Part shown: positions 20,921 to 30,438 of the stretch, in pieces
Position numbering within the stretch: the first letter of the stretch is position 1
How the letters are laid out: the number at the start of each line of letters is the position of its first letter
Source: Betaproteobacteria bacterium
GTDB lineage: Bacteria; Pseudomonadota; Gammaproteobacteria; Burkholderiales; SG8-39
Assembly (NCBI GenBank): GCA_947467435.1
Contig: CANIIA010000012.1
Span: 1-46,683, forward strand
DNA: 46,683 bases
Direction of reading: 5' to 3'
Program-made: the position numbers and the translations under genes
The notes under the pieces: generated by a model
Told to the model about the DNA's origin: nothing
The model's input: the letters and a program-made list of their open reading frames with translations, nothing else
The model's database searches: none

Positions 20921-21784
20921 ATGCAGACCGAACCGATTTTTCATTTTCGTGCAGGTCGCACGCCGCTATTGGTTTCGATGCCACACGTTGGGACCTATCT
21001 ACCACCAAAGATCGCCGCGCGTATGACAGCGCTTGCGTGTAGCGTGCCCGATACCGATTGGCATCTTGAACAGTTGTACGACTTTCTTGATGCATTAGGC
21101 GCTTCGGTGTTGGTTGCTACACATTCGCGTTACGTGATCGATTTAAATCGTCCGCCGGATAATGCCAACCTTTATCCCGGACAAGACACGACCGGTTTAT
21201 GTCCGATCGATACATTTAGCAAGGCGCCAATCTATCAACCACAAATGGCGCCCAACGACACCGAAATTTCGCAACGCGTAGACACCTATTGGAAACCGTA
21301 TCACCAGCAACTACACACGCATTTGCAGCAATTACGTGATCAGTATGGCGTGGCCTTGCTTTGGGACGCGCACTCGATTGCCTCTGTCGTGCCACGATTT
21401 TTTTCTGGTCGACTCACTGACTTTAATTTAGGGACAGCCAACGGAGCGTCGTGTGGCACCGGGATCGGTGAAGCGCTGCTACAAATTGCCCAATCCGCAC
21501 CTGGTTACAGCGCCGCATTGAATGGTCGTTTTAAAGGCGGATACATTACGCGCACCTACGGTCAACCTGCACAAGGCATTCACGCCGTACAACTCGAGCT
21601 GTCAGAAATCACGTATATGAACGAAGACGCGCCGTTTGCGTTTCGTGCAGACCGCGCCACTCAAGTGCGTCCTTTTCTGCAGGCCATGCTTGCGCGTTTT
21701 CTGGCCTGTGCTAAAACGTTGCCGGCACACCAATCATCCGCGGCACCGAACGACCAGCGCGCACCCGACCCACGCAAGGGTTAG
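20921..21784 (+). CDS. hutG: N-formylglutamate deformylase
   Basis: Releases formate from N-formylglutamate, the last step of the five-step histidine pathway that runs through HutF. 287 residues. The segments [48 protein letters not shown] and [11 protein letters not shown] are those of the zinc-dependent HutG deformylase, not the unrelated formiminoglutamase also called HutG. The ATG is four bases downstream of hutU. The last 74 bases overlap the 3' end of the convergent hutI gene. Confidence 0.93.
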   Translation: MQTEPIFHFRAGRTPLLVSMPHVGTYLPPKIAARMTALACSVPDTDWHLEQLYDFLDALGASVLVATHSRYVIDLNRPPDNANLYPGQDTTGLCPIDTFSKAPIYQPQMAPNDTEISQRVDTYWKPYHQQLHTHLQQLRDQYGVALLWDAHSIASVVPRFFSGRLTDFNLGTANGASCGTGIGEALLQIAQSAPGYSAALNGRFKGGYITRTYGQPAQGIHAVQLELSEITYMNEDAPFAFRADRATQVRPFLQAMLARFLACAKTLPAHQSSAAPNDQRAPDPRKG

Positions 21785-22973
21785 CGCCAATGGCATAAGC
21801 CAATTGCGCTGGCGTATCTATACGCCACAACGCAAAATCAGCCGCTTTTCCGATCGCCAACGTTCCGTGCGAGTGCTCGATGCCTAATGCACGCGCGGCA
21901 TGTCGTGTAATCCCTGCGAGTGCTTCTTCTGGCGTGAACCGAAACAACGTACAGGCCATATTCATGGTGAGCAACAACGATACCAAAGGCGAAGACCCAG
22001 GATTGTTATCGGTAGCAATCGCCATCGGAACGCCATATTTGCGCAAGGCTTCGATGGGGGGGTGTTGCGTTTCACGTAAAAAATAAAACGCCCCTGGTAA
22101 CAACACTGCAACCGTCCCGGCCTTGGCCATCGCGCGTACACCCGCCTCGTTGCTGTACTCAATATGATCCGCAGATAAAGCAGCAAACTCAGCAGCCAAT
22201 GCAGCACCACCTAAATCCGATAATTGATCGGCATGCAACTTCACAGGCAGTCCCAACGCTTGCGCGGCCTGAAACACCCGACGCGTTTGCGCCACAGAAA
22301 AACCGATACCCTCGCAAAATGCATCTACCGCATCCGCCAAGTCTTCTTTTGCAACAGCGGGTAACACCTCGTCGACCACCAGATCAATGTATGTATCGGC
22401 ACGACCCGCGTATTCCTGCGGCAAAGCATGTGCCCCCAGAAACGTCGTTTTGATCGTCATCTGCGCACGTTCTTCCAAGGCACGTGCAGCGCGTAACATA
22501 CGTAGCTCCGTCTCGAGATCGAGGCCATAGCCAGATTTAATTTCAATAACAGTGGCACCTTCGGCACACCATTGCGTCATACGTTGTAACGCCGTGTCGA
22601 TCAACGTTGCGGATGAGGCTTCGCGCGTTTGTCGCACGGTCGAGACAATGCCACCGCCCGCTTGTGCAATTTGCGCGTAACTCGCACCCAACAGTCGAAG
22701 CTCAAACTCCGCGGCGCGATGTCCGGCATGCACAACGTGAGTATGACAATCAATCAACCCCGGCGTTATCCAAGCGCCTTGTAGATCGTGCACTTGTTTG
22801 GCATGACGTTCTACTGCAGGGGGTAACTGCACACGCGGACCGATCCACGCAATACATCCATCGCGTACGCCAATCGCCGCATCACGTATCGCACCGTAAG
22901 GTGCCGCGCCGGTTGTCATGGTGGCCAAATGACCACCTAACCACAAACGATCCAATGATTTTTCTGTCTGCAT
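21711..22973 (-). CDS. hutI: Imidazolonepropionase
   Basis: Zinc-dependent amidohydrolase that opens imidazolonepropionate to formiminoglutamate in histidine degradation. 420 residues, full length. Metal and substrate residues appear in [14 protein letters not shown] (HxH near residues 77-79), [24 protein letters not shown] and [12 protein letters not shown]. Its 3' end overlaps hutG by 74 bases on the opposite strand, and its start codon is only 19 bases from that of the divergent hutF, with no ribosome binding site visible. A TATGAT on its strand ends six bases before the ATG, which would give a leaderless transcript. Confidence 0.95.
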   Translation of the reverse strand: MQTEKSLDRLWLGGHLATMTTGAAPYGAIRDAAIGVRDGCIAWIGPRVQLPPAVERHAKQVHDLQGAWITPGLIDCHTHVVHAGHRAAEFELRLLGASYAQIAQAGGGIVSTVRQTREASSATLIDTALQRMTQWCAEGATVIEIKSGYGLDLETELRMLRAARALEERAQMTIKTTFLGAHALPQEYAGRADTYIDLVVDEVLPAVAKEDLADAVDAFCEGIGFSVAQTRRVFQAAQALGLPVKLHADQLSDLGGAALAAEFAALSADHIEYSNEAGVRAMAKAGTVAVLLPGAFYFLRETQHPPIEALRKYGVPMAIATDNNPGSSPLVSLLLTMNMACTLFRFTPEEALAGITRHAARALGIEHSHGTLAIGKAADFALWRIDTPAQLAYAIGANPCVGRVRAGRSVPRMIGVPATF

Positions 22974-22978
22974 ACCGT

Positions 22979-22985
22979 TATCATA
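22979..22985. promoter_or_regulatory. Overlapping divergent -10-like elements, hutI / hutF
   Basis: The sequence TATCATA reads as TATCAT toward hutF and as TATGAT toward hutI. Each hexamer ends 8 and 6 bases before the respective ATG, a spacing typical of leaderless promoters. No good -35 is visible on either side. Inference from spacing only. Confidence 0.4.
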
Positions 22986-22992
22986 GCGCCCG

Positions 22993-24363
22993 ATGAGAAC
23001 TTACTTCGCTCCGCAGGCACTTTTACCCAACGGTTGGGTCAACGACGTACGCTTGGTGCTCGATCAACACGGCACCATTCAATCGCTGTCTACAAACGCC
23101 ACCAGCGAAAATGCCGAACGTTTGGCCGGGCCGGTGATGCCTGGGATGCCCAATCTGCATTCACACGCGTTTCAACGTGCGATGGCTGGACTGACTGAAA
23201 TTCGCGCCTCAGCAGAGGATGATTTCTGGAGCTGGCGCACCTTGATGTATCAGTTTTTAGCGCGACTCAATCCAACCCATGCAGCTGCGATCGCAGAGTT
23301 TTTGTATATCGAGATGCTCAAGTGCGGTTACACCGCGGTTGCTGAGTTTCATTATGTGCATCACCAGCCTAACGGTGCGACCTACGCTGATCCCGCAGAC
23401 ATGCTGCAAGCCCATGTGCATGCCGCTGCACGTGCAGGGATCGCCATCACCGCTCTACCCAGCTTGTATATGCATGGCAATTTTGGCAATCAAGCCCTTG
23501 CCGATCGACAAAAACGCTTTGCCAGCGACCCCGCCTTGATTTTGCAGATGCTCGAATCACTGCGTCCGCTACAAAAAAATACCCCCGATCTACAACTGGG
23601 CGTTTCACCGCATTCGTTACGCGCAGTTGATGTGCAGCACCTCAATCAACTGGTGCAGGCCGTGCATCAAATCGATCCGCAGGCACGCATCCACATGCAT
23701 GTGTCAGAACAAACGCGCGAAGTGGATGATTGCTTGGCTTTTTGCGGACAACGTCCGATGCAATGGTTACTCTCGAATGCAGCGGTTGATCAGCGTTGGT
23801 GCCTCATTCACGCAACGCATCTCACCTCGGAAGAAACCACGGCACTCGCTCAGAGCCAAGCGGTCACGGGTTTGTGTCCGACCACCGAAGGAAATTTAGG
23901 CGATGGCATTTTTCCTTTCGAATCCTATCGCGCGCAAAACGGTCGCTGGGGCATTGGCGGAGATAGTCACGTTTCGCGTGATCCTTTTGAAGAATTACGC
24001 TTGCTTGAGTATGTACAACGGCTCATCACCCGTCGACGTAATCGCACCGTCGGCCACATCAGCCAAGCGGTGGGGACCACGCTGTGGCTAGAAGCAGCGC
24101 AAGGCGGCGCTCAAGCGCTTGGACGTCACAGCGGTCAATTGGCGCCGGGGTACCGCGCCGATGTGTTGGTGCTCGATGCGACTCACCCCGATTTAATCGA
24201 GCGTCAAGCCGATGCCATCAGCAATGCAGCAATTTTTTCTGGTGCGACACAACTTGTGCGCGATGTCATGGTGGGAGGACGTTGGGTCATCCAACAAGGC
24301 CATCATCAACGCGAAGTCACAGCGCGCCAAGCGTACTTAACGGCCCTACGCGCGTTAATTTAA
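22993..24363 (+). CDS. hutF: Formimidoylglutamate deiminase
   Basis: Amidohydrolase that hydrolyses N-formimidoyl-glutamate to N-formylglutamate and ammonia, feeding HutG in the five-step pathway known from Pseudomonas. 456 residues. The metal site is seen in [13 protein letters not shown], the substrate and metal stretches in [14 protein letters not shown] and LIHATHLT, and the catalytic aspartate region in [21 protein letters not shown]. The start codon is 19 bases from the divergent hutI start, and there is no visible ribosome binding site. It overlaps the convergent acetoacetyl-CoA synthetase gene by four bases. Confidence 0.95.
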   Translation: MRTYFAPQALLPNGWVNDVRLVLDQHGTIQSLSTNATSENAERLAGPVMPGMPNLHSHAFQRAMAGLTEIRASAEDDFWSWRTLMYQFLARLNPTHAAAIAEFLYIEMLKCGYTAVAEFHYVHHQPNGATYADPADMLQAHVHAAARAGIAITALPSLYMHGNFGNQALADRQKRFASDPALILQMLESLRPLQKNTPDLQLGVSPHSLRAVDVQHLNQLVQAVHQIDPQARIHMHVSEQTREVDDCLAFCGQRPMQWLLSNAAVDQRWCLIHATHLTSEETTALAQSQAVTGLCPTTEGNLGDGIFPFESYRAQNGRWGIGGDSHVSRDPFEELRLLEYVQRLITRRRNRTVGHISQAVGTTLWLEAAQGGAQALGRHSGQLAPGYRADVLVLDATHPDLIERQADAISNAAIFSGATQLVRDVMVGGRWVIQQGHHQREVTARQAYLTALRALI

Positions 24364-26354
24364 CGCTGCAACTCAGGTAAATCGCGAAACAACTCTAAGG
24401 CTTGCGGGTTGGCTAAGGCTTCTTTGTTTTTTACGCTACGACCATGCACCACATCGCGTACTGCTAATTCAACGATCTTGCCGCTCTTGGTGCGCGGAAT
24501 ATCTGTCACTTGCACAATTCGCTCAGGTACATGTCGTGGCGTGGTGTTGGCGCGGATGTGTAATTTGATTTGCTTCACTAAGTTATCGTCGAGCACCAAC
24601 CCATCGCGTAACTTCACAAACAGCACCACCCGCACATCAGTCGGCGCTGCAATCGGCCATGCTTGACCAATCACCAAAGACTCAAGCACGGCATCGAGTT
24701 GCTCGACTTGTCGATAAATTTCTGCGGTACCGATGCGTACACCGCCAGGGTTAAGCACCGCATCAGAGCGTCCATGAATCACGTAGCCGCCCCGCTCGGT
24801 GTGCTCACACCAATCACCGTGACACCACACATCCGCAAAGCGTGCAAAGTACGCCGCGTGATAGCGCGAGCCATCCGGATCATTCCAAAATCCAATCGGC
24901 ATTGACGGAAATGGCACGGTACACACCAATTCACCTTTACCGGTGGGCAGCACCTGACCTTCGGGGTCAAACACCGCCACTGCCATCCCTAAGCCTGCGC
25001 ATTGAATTTCACCGCGATACACCGGTAGTAGCGGATTACCCAATACAAAACAAGAAACGATGTCAGTGCCGCCAGAAATAGACGCTAAATTTAAATCGGA
25101 CTTGATGTCGCGATACACGTAATCAAAGCCCTCGGGGCTCAATGGCGAGCCCGTTGAAAACATCGCACGCAGCGTCGATAAATGATGCGTTTCTCGTGGC
25201 TTCAAACGCAGCTTGGCAATTGCGTCGATATATTTGGCGGACGTACCAAAGTGTGTCATCCGCTCAGTGTCAGCCAAGCTAAATAGCACCCGTCCACGGT
25301 CCACAAAGGGTGAACCGTCATACAACAATAAGGTGGCACCGGACGCCAATCCGGACACCAACCAATTCCACATCATCCAGCCCAAGGTACTGAAGTAAAA
25401 CAATCGATCGTTCGGTTTTACATCTGCATGTAAACGATGTTCCTTAATATGTTGCAATAAGGTGCCGCCCACGCCATGCACGATGCACTTGGGTATCCCG
25501 GTGGTTCCTGAGGAGTACAAAATACAGAGCGGGTCGTTAAAGCCAACGCGCACAAAATGAATCTCCGCCGGTTTAAATTCAGACAACCACGCAGTCAATG
25601 TCACGGCATTGGTTGGTCGCGTGTCGGCAGCCGTTGCTGCATCGTCTAACCCTGCATACGGCAACACCACCACACGTTGTACGGTAGGCAATTGCGGTAA
25701 AAACGCCGCGACGCGATCGAGGGTGCTTACGCGCCGTCCGCTTTCTAGGTGATAGTCAGCGCAAAACAATACCTTGGGTTCAATCTGGCCAAAGCGATCT
25801 ACCACGCCTTGCGCGCCAAAATCAGGCGAACACGACGACCACACGGCGCCCAACGCACTCGTGGCAAGCATCGCCGCCAATGCTTCCGGTAAATTGGGCA
25901 GATACCCAACCACTCGGTCACCGCGTTGCACGCCTTGCGCATGCAATGCTTGCGTCATGCGCGACACCAACGCATACAGCTGATCATGTGAATAACGACG
26001 CTGCACACGATCTTCACCCCAAAACACGAGCGCATCTTCGCTACCGCGTTGCCGTAACAAATTTTCTGCGTAATTGAGTTGCGCATCCGGAAAAAATTGC
26101 GCGCCCGGCATTTGCGTGGCATTGACCAACGCGCGTGCGCCACGTTCACCAACCACCCGTGCGTCGTCCCACAGCAGTGACCAAAACGCGCCAGGATCTC
26201 GGATTGTCCATGCATGTAATGAGGCGTAATCCTCAAACGATTGTCCACACGCAGCGCTGGCTCGCAACATAAAAGCCTGTAGCTGTGTGGCTGACTGTTG
26301 CGCGTGGGTCGGTGACCACAACGCCGGTGTCAGCATGCGCAAAGGACCATTCAT
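24360..26354 (-). CDS. Acetoacetyl-CoA synthetase
   Basis: Activates acetoacetate to acetoacetyl-CoA with ATP, cytosolic; used in ketone-body and poly-hydroxybutyrate turnover. The 664 residues form an ANL adenylating enzyme: A3 motif [33 protein letters not shown]7-A8 [20 protein letters not shown] followed by [13 protein letters not shown], and A10 [15 protein letters not shown] with the catalytic lysine. Length and the paired [21 protein letters not shown] motifs match acetoacetyl- rather than acetyl-CoA synthetases. I start at the ATG 26354, which overlaps the thioesterase stop codon (ATGA), rather than 22 codons earlier. The 3' end overlaps hutF by four bases. Confidence 0.92.
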   Translation of the reverse strand: MNGPLRMLTPALWSPTHAQQSATQLQAFMLRASAACGQSFEDYASLHAWTIRDPGAFWSLLWDDARVVGERGARALVNATQMPGAQFFPDAQLNYAENLLRQRGSEDALVFWGEDRVQRRYSHDQLYALVSRMTQALHAQGVQRGDRVVGYLPNLPEALAAMLATSALGAVWSSCSPDFGAQGVVDRFGQIEPKVLFCADYHLESGRRVSTLDRVAAFLPQLPTVQRVVVLPYAGLDDAATAADTRPTNAVTLTAWLSEFKPAEIHFVRVGFNDPLCILYSSGTTGIPKCIVHGVGGTLLQHIKEHRLHADVKPNDRLFYFSTLGWMMWNWLVSGLASGATLLLYDGSPFVDRGRVLFSLADTERMTHFGTSAKYIDAIAKLRLKPRETHHLSTLRAMFSTGSPLSPEGFDYVYRDIKSDLNLASISGGTDIVSCFVLGNPLLPVYRGEIQCAGLGMAVAVFDPEGQVLPTGKGELVCTVPFPSMPIGFWNDPDGSRYHAAYFARFADVWCHGDWCEHTERGGYVIHGRSDAVLNPGGVRIGTAEIYRQVEQLDAVLESLVIGQAWPIAAPTDVRVVLFVKLRDGLVLDDNLVKQIKLHIRANTTPRHVPERIVQVTDIPRTKSGKIVELAVRDVVHGRSVKNKEALANPQALELFRDLPELQR

Positions 26355-26797
26355 GAACGCAAACGCTCGCGCAGGACGGCAGGCACGCGCACCGCTTTGC
26401 CGTTGTGTGGTCCCACCCAAACCACCACGGCGCTGCCATCGGCATACACCAGCTCGGATTCAGCAAGTCGTAATGCGTAGTACGTGGTGACCGATGAGCC
26501 ACCCACTTCGCCTAAGTACACATGTACGTCCACATCACCGGGATAAACCAGTGGTTTACGGTAGTTGCATTGTGTACTCACCACCACGGTGGACAAACGA
26601 TCGGCATCTAAGATGTGACGCATGCCATCGAGCCAGCCGATACGCGCTTGCTCCATATAGCGAAAGTAATTGACGTTGTTGACGTGACCCATCGCATCCA
26701 TGTCGCCCCAGCGGATTGGGATACGTTCGACGTGCAACAAACGGCGGGCAGCCAGGGCGGCCAAAACATCTTCACGTGGGGGCATGCAGCGATTCAT
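26351..26797 (-). CDS. 4-hydroxybenzoyl-CoA-type acyl-CoA thioesterase
   Basis: A 148-residue hot-dog fold thioesterase of the YbgC/FadM group that hydrolyses acyl-CoAs. The active-site signature is [20 protein letters not shown] (about residues 24-43) with the catalytic aspartate in [11 protein letters not shown]. Its stop codon overlaps the start of the acetoacetyl-CoA synthetase gene, suggesting the pair manages acyl-CoA/acid balance. Start ATG 26797, with an alternative ATG four codons on. It is divergent from the ETF-ubiquinone oxidoreductase gene with 55 bases between them. Confidence 0.88.
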   Translation of the reverse strand: MNRCMPPREDVLAALAARRLLHVERIPIRWGDMDAMGHVNNVNYFRYMEQARIGWLDGMRHILDADRLSTVVVSTQCNYRKPLVYPGDVDVHVYLGEVGGSSVTTYYALRLAESELVYADGSAVVVWVGPHNGKAVRVPAVLRERLRS

Positions 26798-26819
26798 CTA
26801 TCCAAGCGCGGGGCGCCAT

Positions 26820-26825
26820 TATAAT
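26820..26825 (+). promoter_or_regulatory. Candidate -10 box for the ETF-ubiquinone oxidoreductase gene
   Basis: A perfect TATAAT lies 27 bases before the plus-strand start codon in the 55-base divergent gap. The -35 is not recognisable. Confidence 0.45.
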
Positions 26826-26852
26826 TGCAGCATTCACTCGTGCGAGGCACAA

Positions 26853-28499
26853 ATGCAACGCGAAACCATGGAATATGATGTTGTCATCGTTGGTGGCGGA
26901 CCGGCCGGTCTGTCGGCGGCGATTCGAATCAAACAATTGGCCCAAGCTGTCGAGCGTGAAGTCAGCGTCTGTGTGCTTGAAAAAGGCTCAGAAATTGGCG
27001 CGCATATTCTGTCTGGCGCCGTCATGGACCCGCGCGCGCTCAATGAATTGATTCCTGACTGGAAGGTCAGTGGCGCGCCGCTCAATACGCCAGTCACTGA
27101 AGATCGGTTTTTGTTTCTCACTGCGAACGACGCACGCGCCACGCCCAACTGGCTCTTACCTGGTTGTTTTCAAAATCACGGTAACTATGTCATCAGCTTG
27201 GCCAACGTCACACGTTGGTTGGGTCAACAAGCTGAAGCACTGGGCGTGGAAATTTTTCCGGGCTTTGCCGCCGCCGAAGTGTTGTACGACCCCCACGGCG
27301 CAGTGATGGGTGTCGCCACTGGCGACATGGGTGTCTCGCGCAGTGGCGAACACACCGATGCGTTCCAGCGCGGCATTGAATTGCACGCCCACTACACTTT
27401 ATTTGCTGAAGGCTGTCGCGGTCACTTAGGACAAAAACTCGAAGCCAAATTTCAATTGCGCGACGGCGTGGATCCGCAGGTGTATGGCATCGGATTAAAA
27501 GAACTCTGGGACGTGCCTCCAGAAAATCATCAACCAGGTTTAGTGGTACACACCGCGGGCTGGCCGTTGTCGAGCGACACGTACGGTGGTTCTTTTTTAT
27601 ATCACCTAGAAAATCATCAAATCGCCGTCGGATTTGTGGTTGGATTGGGCTACACCAATCCGTATCTCTCGCCGTTTGAAGAATTTCAGCGCTATAAAAC
27701 GCATCCGGCCATTCGACGTTTCTTAGAAGGCGGTAAGCGCGTCGCTTATGGTGCGCGCGCCATCGCTGCTGGCGGAATTCAATCGCTACCGAAGTTAGTG
27801 TTTCGTGGTGGCGCACTCATCGGTTGCGATGCAGGCTTTTTAAATGCCTCACGCATTAAAGGCAGTCATTGCGCAATCAAATCTGGCATGCTCGCTGGCG
27901 AATCTGCAGTCGAAGCAATTGTCGCTGGTCGCAAACGTGATGTGTTAGCCAACTATCCGACCAATTTTCAACGCTCGTGGTTATTTGATGAGCTCTATCG
28001 CGCGCGCAACTTTAAGCCTTGGATGTCAAAAGGCTTATATCTAGGCGCTGCGATGGTCGGCATTGATCAGCTGGTGTTTGGCGGCAAAGCACCCTGGACC
28101 TTACATCATCACGCAGCCGATCACACCACCTTAAAAAAGAAAACCGACGCACAACCCATCTCCTATCCAAAACCAGATGGTGTGATTAGTTTTGATCGGC
28201 TGACCTCGGTGGCGTTTTCAGCCACCAATCATGCAGAAGATCAGCCGATTCATCTCACACTCAAAAATGCATCGGTGCCGATCGAGACCAATCTCGCGCT
28301 CTATGACGCGCCTGAGCAGCGCTACTGTCCAGCTGGCGTTTACGAAATCGTGCGCGAAGCCGATGGCAACAACCCGCGACTACAAATCAACGCGCAAAAC
28401 TGCGTGCATTGCAAAACCTGTGACATCAAAGACCCAACACAAAACATCGTGTGGGTCACCCCCGAGGGTGGTGGCGGTCCGAATTATCCGAATATGTAA
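26853..28499 (+). CDS. Electron transfer flavoprotein-ubiquinone oxidoreductase
   Basis: Membrane-attached flavoprotein that takes electrons from reduced ETF and passes them to ubiquinone, linking acyl-CoA dehydrogenases to respiration. 548 residues. The FAD-binding start is VVIVGGGPAGLSAAIR, the middle has GCDAGFLNASRIKGSH, and the 4Fe-4S ligands are Cys492 (CPAGVYE), Cys517, Cys520 and Cys523 (NCVHCKTCDIKDPTQNI). The ATG at 26853 has a GAGG site seven bases upstream; an in-frame extension to 26700 runs through the opposite-strand thioesterase and is rejected. It converges on an acyl-CoA dehydrogenase/etfA/etfB operon, its natural partners. Confidence 0.95.
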   Translation: MQRETMEYDVVIVGGGPAGLSAAIRIKQLAQAVEREVSVCVLEKGSEIGAHILSGAVMDPRALNELIPDWKVSGAPLNTPVTEDRFLFLTANDARATPNWLLPGCFQNHGNYVISLANVTRWLGQQAEALGVEIFPGFAAAEVLYDPHGAVMGVATGDMGVSRSGEHTDAFQRGIELHAHYTLFAEGCRGHLGQKLEAKFQLRDGVDPQVYGIGLKELWDVPPENHQPGLVVHTAGWPLSSDTYGGSFLYHLENHQIAVGFVVGLGYTNPYLSPFEEFQRYKTHPAIRRFLEGGKRVAYGARAIAAGGIQSLPKLVFRGGALIGCDAGFLNASRIKGSHCAIKSGMLAGESAVEAIVAGRKRDVLANYPTNFQRSWLFDELYRARNFKPWMSKGLYLGAAMVGIDQLVFGGKAPWTLHHHAADHTTLKKKTDAQPISYPKPDGVISFDRLTSVAFSATNHAEDQPIHLTLKNASVPIETNLALYDAPEQRYCPAGVYEIVREADGNNPRLQINAQNCVHCKTCDIKDPTQNIVWVTPEGGGGPNYPNM

Positions 28500-28504
28500 C
28501 GTGC

Positions 28505-28591
28505 CATTAGGCGATTAAAACATCGCCTCATCGCATTAGGCGATTAAAACATCGCCTCATCGCATTAGGCGATTAAAACATCGCCTCATCG
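28505..28591. repeat. Three exact tandem 29-bp repeats, each a hairpin
   Basis: Units at 28505-28533, 28534-28562 and 28563-28591 are identical. Each contains AGGCGAT and ATCGCCT separated by six bases, a 7-bp perfect stem-loop. The third unit overlaps the last codons (DEAMF and stop) of the minus-strand acyl-CoA dehydrogenase gene, so the other two look like tandem copies of that gene's 3' end. They fill the whole convergent gap between two genes and may act as a terminator or transcript-end barrier. Confidence 0.95.
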
Positions 28592-30354
28592 AGCGCCATC
28601 ACGCTGGCGCCGCCCTCGGTCACCATCCGGCTGAGCGTAGGCGCCTCAACGAGGACTTGCTCGGCAAAAAAACGCGCCGTGGCGATTTTGGCTTGGTAAA
28701 AATCGTGATCAGACTGCGCGTCAGTGAGCGCCGCGTGCGCTTTCAGTGCAGCCACTGCCATCTGCCATCCACCGGCGGTGATGCCAACTAACTTTAAGAA
28801 CGGCACCGCGCCCGCAAATACATTTTTTGGTTCGTTGGCGGCTTGGGCCAAAATGTAATTCACTGCCGCAGACACAGCTTGCAGTGCCGCGCGCAGATGA
28901 TTGCGAATCGACACCATCTCCACGCGCTCGACCGCCGCCAATGCGGCATCGAGCGATTGCACGTGTTTGATCCAAGCACGAATGCTTGCGCCCCCTTCAC
29001 GGACGATTTTTCGACCCAACAAATCGTTGGCTTGAATACCGGTGGTGCCTTCATAAATGGTCGTGATGCGTGCATCGCGTAAATACTGCGCCGCACCGGT
29101 TTCTTCAATAAAGCCCATCCCGCCGTGTATTTGCACGCCCAGTGAAGCCACTTCGATGCCGGTTTCTGTACTCCAGGCTTTCACTACGGGAATCATCAGA
29201 TCGACAAACGCGGCTTGCGTTTTACGCACATCCGCATCTGGATGACACTGCGCTACATCCATCGCAGCCGCCACCACATACGCCAGTGCACGCATTGCTT
29301 CGGTTTGCGATTTCATCAACATCAACATACGACGCACATCTGGATGACGAATGATGGGTACCGTTTTGGCGCCAGCCACTAAATCTTTTCCTTGCATCCG
29401 ATCCCGTGCGTAATGCACAGCCCGCTGATACGCGCGTTCAGCGATCGAGACTCCTTCCATACCCACACCAAATCGCGCGGCATTCATCATGATGAACATA
29501 TAGGCGAGGCCTTTATTTTCTTCGCCCACCAAGTAGCCCACTGCGTTTTCATATGCCATCACCGCCGTTGGGCTGGCATGGATGCCCAGCTTATGTTCAA
29601 TCGACACACAATGGGCTGCATTGCGTGCGCCCAACGTACCATCGGCATTGACCAAAAATTTCGGCACGACAAATAGCGAGATTCCTTTCACACCCTCAGG
29701 CGCATCTGGGGTGCGTGCTAACACCAAATGCACGATGTTGTCGGTGAGGTCGTGCTCGCCGTAGGTAATAAAAATTTTCTGACCGGTAATCAAGTAATGA
29801 TCACCTTGGGGTTGCGCTTTGGTTCGGAGTAACGCGAGATCTGAACCCGCTTGCGGTTCGGTGAGGTTCATGGTGCCAGTCCACTCCCCCGTCACCATCT
29901 TGCGCAGAAACGTATCTTTGAGCTGCGCTGAACCACACAGCAACAATGCTTCAATCGCGCCTTGCGTGAGTAATGGACACAACGAAAACGCCATGTTTGC
30001 TGAGGTCACCATTTCTGTGACCGGTGTCGAGACGACTTTGGGTAAACCCTGACCGCCCCACTCGGCATCAATCGGCAAGGCGTTCCATCCCGCAGCAACG
30101 AATTGATCGTAGGCCGCCCGAAACCCGTCGGGCATACGCACTGTGCCAGCATCCCACTGCGCCCCAGCTTGATCGCCAGGCCAATTGAGTGGATCGAGCA
30201 CACCAGTGGCAAACTTTCCTGACTCTTCGAGCACGGCGGTTACCGTGTCAAGCGATGCATCCTCATAACCTGGCAAGCGTGCAATCGACTCAATATCAGC
30301 CAATGCACGCAACACAAACAACATGTCTTTAATTGGCGCAGCGTAGGTGCTCAT
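28573..30354 (-). CDS. Acyl-CoA dehydrogenase, long C-terminal form (DmdC-like)
   Basis: FAD-dependent acyl-CoA dehydrogenase that passes electrons to ETF. The 593 residues include the usual three ACAD domains (NLTEPQAGSDLALLRT for FAD/substrate binding, catalytic Glu435 in TTIYEGTTGIQANDL) plus an extra C-terminal helical domain (about 455-593), as in the 3-methylmercaptopropionyl-CoA dehydrogenase and medium/long-chain group common in betaproteobacteria. The substrate is not determined. The ATG has a GAGGAG ribosome binding site. It lies downstream of etfA, an expected operon partner. The final codons lie in the third copy of a tandem hairpin repeat. Confidence 0.93.
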   Translation of the reverse strand: MSTYAAPIKDMLFVLRALADIESIARLPGYEDASLDTVTAVLEESGKFATGVLDPLNWPGDQAGAQWDAGTVRMPDGFRAAYDQFVAAGWNALPIDAEWGGQGLPKVVSTPVTEMVTSANMAFSLCPLLTQGAIEALLLCGSAQLKDTFLRKMVTGEWTGTMNLTEPQAGSDLALLRTKAQPQGDHYLITGQKIFITYGEHDLTDNIVHLVLARTPDAPEGVKGISLFVVPKFLVNADGTLGARNAAHCVSIEHKLGIHASPTAVMAYENAVGYLVGEENKGLAYMFIMMNAARFGVGMEGVSIAERAYQRAVHYARDRMQGKDLVAGAKTVPIIRHPDVRRMLMLMKSQTEAMRALAYVVAAAMDVAQCHPDADVRKTQAAFVDLMIPVVKAWSTETGIEVASLGVQIHGGMGFIEETGAAQYLRDARITTIYEGTTGIQANDLLGRKIVREGGASIRAWIKHVQSLDAALAAVERVEMVSIRNHLRAALQAVSAAVNYILAQAANEPKNVFAGAVPFLKLVGITAGGWQMAVAALKAHAALTDAQSDHDFYQAKIATARFFAEQVLVEAPTLSRMVTEGGASVMALDEAMF

Positions 30355-30399
30355 CAGCGTCTCCTCTTCAAAAGAACAAACGCGCGGGGGACAAACAGC

Positions 30400-30420
30400 A
30401 ACGGCGGGTTTTGCGCCGTT
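30400..30420 (-). terminator. Hairpin between etfA and the acyl-CoA dehydrogenase gene
   Basis: AACGGCG and CGCCGTT pair around a seven-base loop in the 84-base gap. On the minus strand only a loose T-rich stretch follows, so it is probably a weak terminator or attenuator within the operon. Confidence 0.45.
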
Positions 30421-30438
30421 GTAATCAGTGAGTACGCG

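Noticed and set aside
26700..26852. N-terminal extension of the ETF-ubiquinone oxidoreductase
   Set aside because: It would run antisense through most of the thioesterase start and lacks similarity; the ATG at 26853 has a ribosome binding site and directly precedes the FAD motif.
27208..27816. Long open frame (about 200 codons) antisense to the ETF-ubiquinone oxidoreductase gene
   Set aside because: Composition is Arg/His/Cys-rich without motifs, and the opposite strand encodes a clear conserved enzyme.
28505..28591. Short CRISPR-like array
   Set aside because: The three repeats are directly abutting with no spacers and overlap a gene end; this is a tandem duplication.
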